Assembly (NCBI GenBank): GCA_019828545.1 | Contig: JACVRA010000171.1 | Location: 372,001-436,000, forward strand | From: Paracamarosporium sp. OC-R06-R3 | Lineage: Eukaryota; Ascomycota; Dothideomycetes; Pleosporales; Didymosphaeriaceae | Direction of reading: 5' to 3' | DNA length: 64,000 nucleotides | In this document: one piece after another, positions 12,969 to 23,123 of the stretch | How the letters are laid out: every line of letters begins with the position of its first letter | How positions within the stretch are numbered: position 1 is the stretch's first letter | Position numbers and translations under genes: made by a program | Notes under the pieces: model-generated | Told to the model about the DNA's origin: nothing | Databases searched by the model: none | The model's input: only the letters and a program-made list of their open reading frames with translations

Positions 12969-13560
12969 TCACCGCGTGCCCTCTCTCTGCAACGCCTCCA
13001 GCCTCTCCCTCTCCAACTTTTCCTCCAGACGTTTCCCCTGCAATTTCCCCTCTTCGTCCAAACCCCACCATTCCTGATGCTTTTTCTTGCTCACTTCGAT
13101 CCGCTTGGCTCTATCTTCTCTCTCCTTCTTTCTCTCGCCAGCCAAGGCGAACCATTCCGCGCGCGCCTTGTCTAGTTCGTCCTGCCCTTGGTACTGAAGC
13201 ATGCAGGTGTTCATTACGAGTTTTTGCGGGCGACACGCATAGATCATTGTGAATGTTCGGCCGGTTGCGCAGGCTGCGAAGGCTGCGGATATGTTAGTAT
13301 GTGCGCGGATTGGTACGCATGTGTTGAAGGGGAAGGCTTGGGGGTTCGGAGGGCCAGCCGTAGTGCAGAATTGGTGGGGTAGAGAGGTTTTTCGTACCTG
13401 CTATCTCAGCGGCGCATTTCGCGCGTACATTTTTATAGTACAGATCTCGAACTTGTTGTTCTTGGGGTGCGGAGAGGGGTGTGGGATTTGATGGGAGGCG
13501 TGCTATTGGGGGCTGCGCTGGCGGTATGCTGGATGAGTCTGCTGGAGTCGCCATGGCCAT
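12969..13560 (-). CDS. CMC1: COX assembly mitochondrial protein, twin CX9C
   Basis: Two exons (13560-13398, 13282-12969) give about 158 residues. Across the splice junction the protein shows two CX9C motifs: C-AAEIAAFAA-C (spanning the intron) and C-RPQKLVMNT-C, which form the disulfide-linked helical hairpin of CMC1-type proteins. These are imported into the mitochondrial intermembrane space by the Mia40 relay and help cytochrome c oxidase assembly, CMC1 by stabilising Cox1 with copper chaperones. The intron phase is confirmed because it creates the exact cysteine spacing. A Pro-rich N-terminus of ~35 residues precedes the core, and the C-terminus is a charged Lys/Glu helix of about 60 residues, longer than in yeast. 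Two start ATGs lie two codons apart. Confidence 0.92.
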
Positions 13561-14410
13561 ATCCGCTCAATGGAAGTGTACCGAGAGAAGAACGGTCGTG
13601 GGGGCTGAGCAATTGCGACGGCGAGAGCTGGTCGAGCTTTGCTGTGTGAACGGAGCTTCGGTGGTGGTGAGATGCGCAGGGATGCGGAGCGGCAGGTGGA
13701 TTCGGAGCAAGCTGGATCGGGCCCGATTGGACGTAGAGGTTAGATCATGGACAAGCGCATTGTCTTCCCGACATTATGCATCCTCCATGACCGTCTCCCA
13801 GCTCCTATTTACTTCTACAGCAATGGGAGACCTCACTGTCTCGCTTGTCGGCAGACCACTCGTTCTTTTTTCTGCCTTCAATGAACTGCACTAAACGGGT
13901 CCGATCCTCTACCGTATCTACGGAAACATCGGGCAATTTGCCCTTGATTGATCAATGCTAGGCAAACAAGATATGTGCAAGTCTGTATCACAGAGGACTA
14001 TACTTGGGTCAAGTATAAACACCAGGATGTACGCGAACGTATTGCAAGCGCTACAACTAGAACTACATTCTTATATTATAATTTCTTCATTCACAAGAAC
14101 TAAATCTACTACGTGAATTACAGGTCTTTAGAAGAATAAGCAAACTTCGGCAAGCTTCGGGCTTTCGATGACCTGAAGTGAAAGTTGTAATTACCACCCC
14201 ACTAGCCTAATTTGGGCACACGTGGAGTGCCTTCCACGACGGCACGAGTCACACTGTCCCTTGTCTTTCCTACAGGTGGACTCGTAGCTTTTGCTCACCA
14301 ACGTCGCTCGCTTCCTGTCGCTCGTTTCCCTTTTCTACGCTCCCTCCTGTGCTTGTCGGCGTTTCCCAGTACATGTCCTACCCTTCTTTATTGGCGACCA
14401 AGAACCGATC
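13561..14410. promoter_or_regulatory. Divergent intergenic region of CMC1 and the phosphoesterase
   Basis: About 850 bp between divergently transcribed genes. The first half is GC-rich near CMC1; the second is AT-richer. It must contain both promoters. No specific element could be assigned. Confidence 0.45.
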
Positions 14411-16093
14411 ATGAAGTTGGTACAGGTTCTCTCGGTACTTGGTGTAGGGGTGTGTGCAGTACCTCTCGAGTCGCGAGGCATCAATTTTCCTGGCCTGTAT
14501 TTCTCGAATGGAAGGTTCGAGATTACAATGTTCAACGACCTTCATATGGGCGACAATGGCATCCAGGATGGTACTCAGAAAGGTGCCTGGTCTGACGATA
14601 TGACTATCGATGTCATGAACAAGGTCCTGAACTACGAATCTATCACTGACCTAGCTGTTCTCAACGGCGACATCACGTCTTGCGAGTGGGTGGCCGAAAA
14701 AGACTCCTATGCTGTTCTCAACAAGGTCATTGCGCCCTTCATTAGTCGCAAGTTACCTTTTGCTACAACATTTGGGAATCATGACTGGAGTGCAACATGC
14801 AATACGCGTTGGATGTCGGAGCATATCTGGAGGACGGCGAACGATCCCAAGAATGGTGGCCAGCTCACGTTTACTACGAGTTCAGTGCCTGGCGACCCCA
14901 ACATGGTCGGGACAAGCAATTACTTCATCCCACTTTACTCAAACGTCGGTGGCAGTAAAGTGCTCAAAATGATCCTGTGGTTCCTGGACAGCAAGGGTGG
15001 ATGGGCATACACGGGCAACAGTGAAGACAGACAGCCTGTTTACGGATATGTGCACCCAGATGTACGTGAAATCTCTCGAAATTTGACACTCGCTGACAGT
15101 ACAGGTAATCAATTGGTTGTGAGTTGCTGCTATTATGCAGCCCTCACGTTTGCGCCGTGCGCTAATAATTTTTATAGCAAGCAGATGAACGACCAACTCA
15201 AAAGTAATCATGGTGGCAAGACCATTCCGAGCCTTGTGTTTGTTCATATCCCCATCGCCATAACAGATAAATATGCACAAGCTGGATTGCGTAGCGACAC
15301 CACCATGCCAGGCATACAGTATAAAGAAGAGCTCGGGACACAGGACGACATAGGCTCCCCATTTATGCAAGCGCTCGTCGATATTGACGGCCTGTTGGGA
15401 GTCTTTTCCGGGCATGATCACGCTACCGATTGGTACTATCTATCTTGCTTGTGGTAATGGGTATTATTCGCTAATGACAATAGGTGTATGAAATGGACGA
15501 AAACCCCCAAACCAGTTCCTACGAACTGGCCTCATGCTGCTAGAGGTAACGGTCTCAATGTGTGCTTCGGAAGACATACAGGATATGGTGGTTACTCAGA
15601 AGTCATGCGAGGCGGACGGCACATTGTCATCTATGAGGATGCTCTCGGAGGCGATAACGCTATCGAAACCTGGAACCGCCTTGAGGATGGCGAGATTTCT
15701 GGAAGGGTCATGCTGAATTCGACCTATGGAACAGATAAATATCCGCGCGTCAAGGTTAAATTGAGTAATGGTTCCAAGGGAGATGCTGGCGTTGTCGGTA
15801 GGTCCGACGACGACGGATCAAGTACGACAACTATGAAACCGTATACTTCGACGAGCAAGAAGAGCAGTAAGACAACTAAAGCTACAAAGACGACAGCGTC
15901 ATCCAAGGTCACGAAGTCAACAACGACCTCCAAACATCTCAAGATCATAACAACTTCCGAGGATACGAAGACAAAGACGACTTCTCAGTCTATGAAGATA
16001 ACAAAAACAACCAGGGTTACGAGTCAGCCGAAGTCTCTCACAAAGGCGCTGGCATTCGACGGATATCAACATATACCACGGAGTGGTACCTAA
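14411..16093 (+). CDS. Secreted calcineurin-like metallophosphoesterase
   Basis: Four exons (14411-15061, 15105-15118, 15178-15432, 15484-16093) give about 509 residues. A hydrophobic signal peptide covers about residues 1-16. The binuclear metal site motifs are all present: FNDLHMGD (41-48), VLNGD (D at 87), GNHDW (122-126), FVHIP and SGHDHATDW. This order is that of purple-acid-phosphatase-like or DCR2-like extracellular phosphatases of fungi. Exon 2 is only 14 bp and intron 1 only 43 bp, but joining them restores HPDVINWFKQMN, a conserved-looking segment; reading through instead gives unrelated residues. The last ~90 residues are a Thr/Ser/Lys-rich low-complexity tail, likely O-glycosylated. 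Likely role: extracellular phosphomonoester or phosphodiester hydrolysis, substrate unknown. Confidence 0.88.
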
Positions 16094-16839
16094 ACGTCTT
16101 CCATTCAACAAGCACACAAAGTCTAGGGCGAAGTTTGAATTGTCTCTTAAACTTTAATATCGACTAAGCAATCATAAGGTTTCGACAGCGGTTCATCATA
16201 TGTAATATGGCGTCTTTAGGTCCATGAACTTTGACCAATATCCTATGGCGCTTTAGCAATATGTTTATCATAGACTTCTCAATAGCAAATCTAATAACAC
16301 ACGCATTTCACCAGGCTGCGTGCTCACTAGAGTTGACTTTTAGTATAAGAGATATAGGCGATATATATATTTTTTACTAATAAAGCCTTAATTGGCTGCC
16401 CAGAAATCAAAGGAAAGTCTCAAGTAGGATTTTTGTCTTTTAAACGGCTCTCTAGTATTTCTTTTTCGTCCTGCTTTCAACCTTCCATTTGAAGGATCCG
16501 CGAGGACGAGGCTCAAGGGTGGTAGACTTAGAGATGCTAGGTGGGTAGGCTATTCAAAACTATGATGTATGCCCAAACTTATTGTAGCTGACATCACCCT
16601 CGTGAAGTCAACTATAAGTTCCTCAATGAACAGTTTAGGCATCTGCCAAGCCAGAAAGTCAACGCTCCGTTTTTAGAATTTCAGTGTGCCGCTAGTCCGG
16701 CCGAGGCAAGAACGATTCTGACTCATCCACAGAACCACACACCAGGGTGACATTCTTCGCTTCAAGATCCACCACACTGACAATACGTTGCATGATCCTG
16801 GGGTCAGAATCAGGGACATTTTCTGTGATACACCTCAAC
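16094..16839. other. Intergenic, AT-rich
   Basis: A 0.75-kb gap rich in A and T, with an ATATATA stretch near 16355-16370. It should contain the 3' UTR of the phosphoesterase and the promoter of the next gene. Nothing else was recognised. Confidence 0.45.
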
Positions 16840-18051
16840 ATGAACTCCACTAGCGCACCATCTCCGCTTCTCAGGCTTCCGAGGGAAATTCGCGACATTA
16901 TCCTCTCGTATGTTCTCGTATCTGGCACCATCCCGCTCGAACCTGGTGTCACCAAAGCCCCGAAGTCACGCATCGCAGTAGGAGGCGAAGTTGGATTCTG
17001 CGATGCTCTCTACCAGCAATATAAATTGAGGTATCCACTCACTAGTCGAAGCACCTGGACCGTCCCACTTCATGATTTAGCCATTCCCGAAGCGGATTTC
17101 CAACTCGACTCCTCGACAGTGTATATGACCTACCAGGCAGCCCCAACCATGAATGAGCCTTTTGGTGGTTATAGTAGGGATTTTGGCACGTCAGTTCTAC
17201 AAGTGTGCAAGGAAATGTATGCTGAAGCGACGGAAATATTTTACAGCAAAAACACATTTTCTTTTGCTAATGATTATCGGATACCGACTGCTGCAGCATT
17301 CTTTCGGGATCGACCTCGGTCATCACTGCGCTTCATCAAGTCTCTAGAGCTAGCATTGATGGATGATGAAGAAAGCTCACCGAACGTTGACGAGTCGATC
17401 GCTTACTCAGGTCGCCATGTGCTGCAGTGCGACGATGGATTCTGGGTCGAATTATGCGACTTGCTCTCTTCTCCAGCCATGGCATTGAGAAGACTCTCCT
17501 TGGGTGTCGAAACTATCCCGCTAGATTTGTTTGGCCATTATCATCCCGTCTCAGGCGTTCTGGATCTGGACGACACCAATTGGGCAAATGCTCAGGATAA
17601 CCGTGCCACGGATGTGGTCGAATGGCTCCACCCTTTGCTCAAGATTAAGACTCTCGACCGCATCTCCCTATTTTGGATCAACCAAACGCACACTCGTGTT
17701 GTGGGACGAACAGCGGCATTGATGGCCCAGAACATGCTTCGAAGCCGACCAGGTCTTGCAGCAAGCGAAAAGTCCGCAGAACAAGAGAAGATTGAGATAC
17801 AATATCGTGCGCATCTCGTAATACTTGGGAATCGACGCGGACATACTATAGCAACCTATAGCCCAGCTGATGAAAGTGTCCATCACAGAGACTATCCCTC
17901 TGGAATTTTTGCTGATGGTAGTACACTGGTTCTAACACCCGAGGGACATGACACGCATAAATATTCGAATTTCGAGCGTCTACTTGTTCAAGAATACCTA
18001 GACTCACATAGTGCCTGTCTAGCTTGCTATTGCGAGCTCAACGCTTCGTAG
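16840..18051 (+). CDS. Hypothetical protein with F-box-like N-terminus
   Basis: Single exon, 403 residues from the chosen ATG at 16840; an earlier in-frame ATG at 16747 would add 31 residues unlike the family. The segment LLRLPREIRDIILSYVL right after the start is the short leucine-rich pattern shared by F-box and 2EXR-type proteins, which are numerous in Dothideomycetes. A second typical element is VLQVCKEMYAEATEIFYSKNTFSF. F-box proteins act as substrate adaptors of SCF ubiquitin ligases, but whether this one binds Skp1 is not shown. No membrane segment or signal peptide was seen. Confidence 0.72.
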   Translation: MNSTSAPSPLLRLPREIRDIILSYVLVSGTIPLEPGVTKAPKSRIAVGGEVGFCDALYQQYKLRYPLTSRSTWTVPLHDLAIPEADFQLDSSTVYMTYQAAPTMNEPFGGYSRDFGTSVLQVCKEMYAEATEIFYSKNTFSFANDYRIPTAAAFFRDRPRSSLRFIKSLELALMDDEESSPNVDESIAYSGRHVLQCDDGFWVELCDLLSSPAMALRRLSLGVETIPLDLFGHYHPVSGVLDLDDTNWANAQDNRATDVVEWLHPLLKIKTLDRISLFWINQTHTRVVGRTAALMAQNMLRSRPGLAASEKSAEQEKIEIQYRAHLVILGNRRGHTIATYSPADESVHHRDYPSGIFADGSTLVLTPEGHDTHKYSNFERLLVQEYLDSHSACLACYCELNAS

Positions 18052-18457
18052 CGTTTGCGGACGCGCTTCTCGTGTTTGTCCGATAGAAACCTTAAACCAC
18101 GGTCGAGACTCGTAGCCTGTATAACATCGCTCAATATTTGCGGTTTTTTTTACACATACTATATATTCGCATGTATTAGTAAGGAAAAGTCACAAAACAA
18201 TAAAAAAAGTCTTTCTTATTATAATTATCCTGTGTAGTCCTGTCAGCCTAGATCTGGGTCCAGACCTGCTTCCAGTACTTAAAACAATATTAACTACTTG
18301 TGTTAGGCGTCTTTCAACGAAAAATAGCCTGCGGCTTTGTGGCCAAGAAGGAAAAGATAATAAGGTGAATACGTACGTAAACTGCGATCTAATAACCGTA
18401 CATACACAAGCAAGCTATGCGCAGTGCATGTCGTTCAGGAGTATATGTCGCAAAAGT
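18052..18457. other. Convergent intergenic region
   Basis: AT-rich sequence between the 3' ends of the F-box-like gene (+) and the Zn2Cys6 factor (-). No gene seen. Confidence 0.45.
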
Positions 18458-21203
18458 CTATCCTTCTTCTGAGCCCACTCTTCTCAAAAGCACTGCCAGA
18501 CGGTTTTTGATACTTTTGGCAAGCTGTGAGACCGACTGATACTCTTCAAGTATGGTGATGCAGTGCTTTAAGATCTCCCCAGGTTCGTGTACGATAGCCG
18601 TAGCGGTGCCAGCGCGAGTCACTGTTGGAACTCCATGTCGATGTCTCATGAATCGAACAATGGAAGGATGATGGAAGGGTAGCATATCGATGGCAATATG
18701 CTCTGTTCCTGTTCTCATGCTGGTGTCCTGCTGAGCCTGCTGTATGGCAACCCCAGCAGCCCACATGGAGAGTGCTGCGCGATATATCGATGCGTACCAC
18801 CAATATGGCCTAGATGGTAGAGGTAGTTTGTGAAAAATTCGTAAAATTTGGCCACCATGGCACCATATAGAAGCAGCGTCTTCGCGATATCTTTTGCCCA
18901 TCCATATCGATTCGCGAAAGCCTTCGATCGGAACTTCGCCTCGAGCAAACCGCTCAATATCTGGAATATGCGTGAGAGCATTCAGACTGATCAAATGATA
19001 TAGGACCATGTTACAGCACTCGTGACTTGTGACTATGTCATCATTTCTGATGGCTCGCTGAGTGAGATCATACCACTGCTGTAGTAGATATTGACCTTCT
19101 TCCACCTGAACCAAAAAGCGTTGCAAGTGTCTTTGGCTGTTGGTATTGAAGCAGTGGGAAAAGCTTTTATACAGATGATATAACATAGCTTGAATCGGCT
19201 GAAGTAGAAGCCGGAGTCTCGACTGCGATATGTCTGACTCAATGCATGAAAGTTCGCCGTTTATAAATTGACTGAACAGAACTGCGAGAGACACTCCGTC
19301 ATTTTGGCTGCCAGGTTGCAATTCGCTTGTCTTATGAAGGTCGAGATAGGTGGCTGACCACACCTCGGCAGAACCCGCTTCCCAAAGTTCATTGTTCGCT
19401 GGCAGGAGAACTTTAAGCTCGTTGACGTCTAGATCAAGTGGTAGATCGTAAAAAAGACCTATCTCTTGATCTAGAATGACCCATGCGTATGTGAGTCTGT
19501 TATTTTACCTTGTGGGTCAGCGTCCATTGGCACGACGACTCACTGTTCTTACGCACCTGTTTAACCTTTCATCTTGGCACCAAAGAGCCCAAGCCGCTTC
19601 CTTATCGGTGATTGTTTGGATGTCCTGCAGTGATGATCGTCTGAAGTCTAATATGCGAGCATACTTGAGCATCTTGATAATCTATTAGCGTCGCTCATTC
19701 AGCTGGAGATAAGACTGCATTGATGGCCACTGACGGAAGTAAACGAGCGTAGCTGAGCTGCAGCTAACTAACATAGAACATTAGCACGATTCCACAAGCG
19801 TCCAAAGTCTAATCGCTTACATCCATGTGCCACCTGTTTCCACTCCACGCAGAAGCTTGCACGTAGAGTAGTGCGCAACGCAGCGTGATGCTGTGTCTAT
19901 GAGCTACAGTGGTTTTGAGATCTTGGGAAATACTGACGGGTGAGCTGCGAGTTGTACATTTTTCTCCAGTACATCGAAGATACATATCCGACATATTTCT
20001 ATCAAGCCACTCGCAAATTCATGCGCTTCATGAAGAGGACTTCCCATTGCGCCATACGCAATCATGGAAAGTAAGAGCAGCACAGAAACCTTCTCATTGT
20101 TTGCACGAAGAAGATCCGTTGGGTTAATTACTTTTCCGGGAAAGAAAGGCATATACGACTCAACGCGAGACGAATACATGCGCATGAAGCCTTCGAGTAC
20201 AGATGCAGATGGCAAGACGAAAGAGCCAGTGAAGCCGCTCTGCGATACGGATGAATTTTGCCAAAGGGTAGCTTCCCAGAGTCCAGCCTGGCGTGCTTCT
20301 CGTGCCCGACTAAAGAAGCCTTGGGCTATGACCATCAGCTTATCTCTTAGGTTCTCTTCCAACTTTTCTACTTTGACTTCCGGGTCGGATGCATCCAGGT
20401 GAAAGTCGTTCCTCCACTCGTGTAGGTTGTCCAACGTATTCTCTAGTCGCATCAAATGCTCACCACCAGCGCGTGGGTGTATCCATTGTTGCGTGCGAGG
20501 ATTGCAACCAAAACAGGGCAGATCTTCGTTCATACTATCAGCAGCAGGGATTCCTCTTAGTGACACGGCAATCGGAGGCACAGGTGGTGCTGCTGCTTCT
20601 GCTTGAAGAAAATTGGAAAGATCTGCGGCTATAGTCGAACTTAAAATTTGATCTTGATTGTGATGTCCGACAAGCCCATACGAGTGGCTTGAGAGATTAT
20701 ACTCGAGAGATAGTTCCCTAGACCCTGGGAAAACTGGCGATGGGTTAAGCAATGAGTCATCCTGCCCTACGAAGGCACCTACTGACTCATCAGAAAAGGC
20801 AGCGGGCCTTGGATCAACGGGACGAGTTGGTTCCTCAGGCCAGCTCAGGACTTCAAATGTAGTTTGTGACGTAGATACAGGCTGATTACGTGTCGATACG
20901 AGAACGTTTGATGTGGGTGGTGATGGTGCGCTTGAGTGTGGTTGGGTTGTAATCGGTGATTGTGATTCGGGATTAAGCAGTTGGAAAGCTTCTGGATAAC
21001 GTCGTGGCTGTCGTGGCTGGCATTTTTGGCGTTTGAAAAGGCATCGGGAGCACGTAGGAAGCTGCCTCATATTATTCAACTGGGAAAAAACGCCTGGTAC
21101 GTGAGAGTAGCGGAATATCACCTACTCTTTTGTCACATCTCGCTTTGGCCTTTGCACATGGATAGCAAGCTATGAGGGTCTCGGCGTCAGCGGCAGGCCT
21201 CAT
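18458..21203 (-). CDS. Zn2Cys6 fungal transcription factor
   Basis: Proposed exons: 21203-21126, 21061-19938, 19890-19821, 19767-19735, 19681-19554, 19496-18458, giving about 823 residues. Splicing exon 1 to exon 2 builds a perfect binuclear zinc cluster with cysteines at 13, 16, 23, 30, 33 and 40 (C-x2-C-x6-C-x6-C-x2-C-x6-C). A middle region resembling the fungal-specific transcription factor domain spans about residues 300-600 and includes LRCALLYVQASAWSGNRW and TYAWVILDQEIGLFYD, which fix the borders of introns 2 and 5. Exon 4 is a 33-bp exon between two 53-bp introns; the alternative is one 139-bp intron. Nuclear, binding CGG-type half sites by family knowledge. It neighbours a P450 and two SDR genes and may regulate them, which is inference. 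Confidence 0.87.
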
Positions 21204-22019
21204 ATCTGGTACGAAATCACAACGGAGAAGCGTTAAAAGTCTGCAAGGCGTGTGAGTTACGCTTCTAGATCATTGAATATTGCAGATTATCCCTAATGTG
21301 ATGCGCTTAGTGTTGACTATCAGGGACTATCACATCATAGAGAATTCGTAATGTCTTATTGTCGGGAGTTTCAAGCCCCGCGCCGCTAGCCAGGGGGCCG
21401 AGAGTAAACTCGGACTTCTTGGCGGCCTACCTCACCAAACGAGTCCGACTTTACCTTTCTTTCTGCGCTCAAGCTCCAAGCTTTTAATCTTGTCGATTTC
21501 TGAATCCACATGTATAGTAGTTAGTCATCTCCCCGCATTTTGTTAGCTGTCAATTGCCACCAACCCACGGGTATATAGATCTCGCGACCTGTGGCTGGAG
21601 AGGGATTTTCACTGTAATTTCTCTGAGTGAGAATTGTAGGCATTAGAACCGAAGAACCCTCGAATCATGGAGCTTAGTTGCTCAGAAGTCAACCAACAAG
21701 CGTTCTGCTCGTTAAGAGAACCATCCGTAATCCTTCGCCAGTCTACCCTTCAGCAAGTTTCCATGCGTTATTCAACTACTTCTTCCTATTTTCTGCATGC
21801 TATCTGATCACTTCATTCATGCACGTATCATCCGACAAAGCACGTTTCGCCTCACTCCCCTTGAAATTATTCATACGACTTGGAAGTTACTAACATCCTC
21901 ACAATCTGCCCTAGGTGGATATGCCCTTCTAGCCTCGTATTTGGTAAGTGCCACAACATTCTGAAATGTCATTAGTCAAGTTAACAAAAATGGCCCTTCC
22001 GAGAGCAAGAAATCAAAAA
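21204..22019. other. Intergenic region upstream of the transcription factor
   Basis: About 0.8 kb between the start of the Zn2Cys6 gene and the C-terminal end of the AAA-ATPase relic. Probably includes the transcription factor promoter near 21204-21500. No gene was supported. Confidence 0.4.
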
Positions 22020-22850
22020 TGGATTGCAGAAATTGGTCTGTGCCTGCCCGAATCTCTCGCCCATTTCACTTTAACGCATTCAATAACAGATTCTAAACGC
22101 GGGTATATATCGGAATTATGCTCGTCCTTCTGCAGTATACTAAAGAACTGTTTCCAGATCTTCATTGGGTTGTTTAGTTCTTCGTATTCAACGATGAGAC
22201 GAACGCGGCTGAGGATAGCGTCGTCGGCGTGACTTAATCGATTGATCTAGATACATGATTAACATCCGGGATTTAATTGTGCTTATATCTCAGGTGCGTA
22301 CCGTGGAAAAGGTAATCCTATGGCAGTGTTGTATAGAGCAGAGGAAAGCAAAAAAAAAAAAACCATCCCTCTATAGCTGTCCACTTTCACGTTTCTGAAG
22401 TAGACTTCGTCCACAATCAGGACAGCTTGACATTGTCTTGAGACAAAATCTGGTTGGTAAGTTTTTTCTCTATTGACATTTCATCAGTACCTGGCGATGT
22501 GTTCACTTTTTTGTTCATATAAAAAGTCTAAGCACCTACCAGTATCGGCACATGTGACGGAGAGGAGCAGTCGTCCTGTAAATGGTGTAAATATTCATTT
22601 AACTCCATTAAACATCAAGGACATGTATCGTACCGGCCATGTAGGTGATACACTCGGCTGTGTAGGTTTTACCAACACCAGAAGGACCATGTAACAAGAA
22701 GATCTGGCCCTTTCCTTTCTCCTCAATGGCATCTGCATTCCAGCTCTTATCTCCTAAACCGCCAACCTTCTTAGTAAGAGACCTGATCATCTGAAGGCTT
22801 TTGTGTGCGTCGCTCTTCTTAACTTCCTCAATGCGATCGACATCGAACAT
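22020..22850 (-). pseudogene. Decayed AAA-ATPase domain fragment
   Basis: On the minus strand, pieces of a fungal AAA ATPase can be read in order. First comes VDRIEEVKKSDAH, then HGPSGVGKTYTAEC (a Walker A motif) near 22665, then RPLLSVTCADTG after a likely intron. Next is AVLIVDEVYF near 22420 in the Walker B position, but with Asp-Glu-Val instead of DEAD. Finally AILSRVRLIVEYEELNN is found near 22205, matching the SRI/V arginine-finger region. The N-terminal 300 or more residues usual for this family are absent. The part between Walker B and the arginine-finger region is disrupted by stop codons and a 13-base A tract (T tract on this strand). I read it as a relic rather than a working gene; whether it is transcribed is unknown. 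Confidence 0.7.
22350..22362. repeat. A13 homopolymer inside the AAA-ATPase relic
   Basis: Thirteen consecutive A on the plus strand, in the part of the relic where the conserved ATPase sequence is lost. It may be a poly-A tail remnant or simple slippage; no target-site duplication was established. Confidence 0.7.
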
Positions 22851-23123
22851 TCCTTCCTGTGTGGTGGGAACCTAGGCGCTGAGAGCAGCCGACGCGTCAG
22901 CGATGCCATTTTTGCCTCCTAAGAATCTCGTGAGAACCCTACGTACATGTAGACAGTGTCAGTCGGATCGTTTCTGCTGATCATCGTGTGTGGATGGATT
23001 GACTGAGACGGTTGCCGTAGATGTGAACAGAGTTTTTTGAAACTCCATAAGCAAAGGTCTTGTCCCGAAATTGTAATCTATGGAAGAATATCGAATGGAT
23101 GGAAAACGTTACATTACTTGTTC

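Noticed and set aside
19682..19994. Read-through of the zinc-cluster gene, ending in SVFPKISKPL
   Set aside because: This stops within the domain. A 47-bp intron (19891-19937) restores the conserved LRCALLYVQASAW segment, so the stop is intronic.
21360..21440. GC-rich patch with a TTTCAAGCCCC stretch that recalls a tRNA T-arm
   Set aside because: No matching acceptor, D or anticodon stems could be folded around it.
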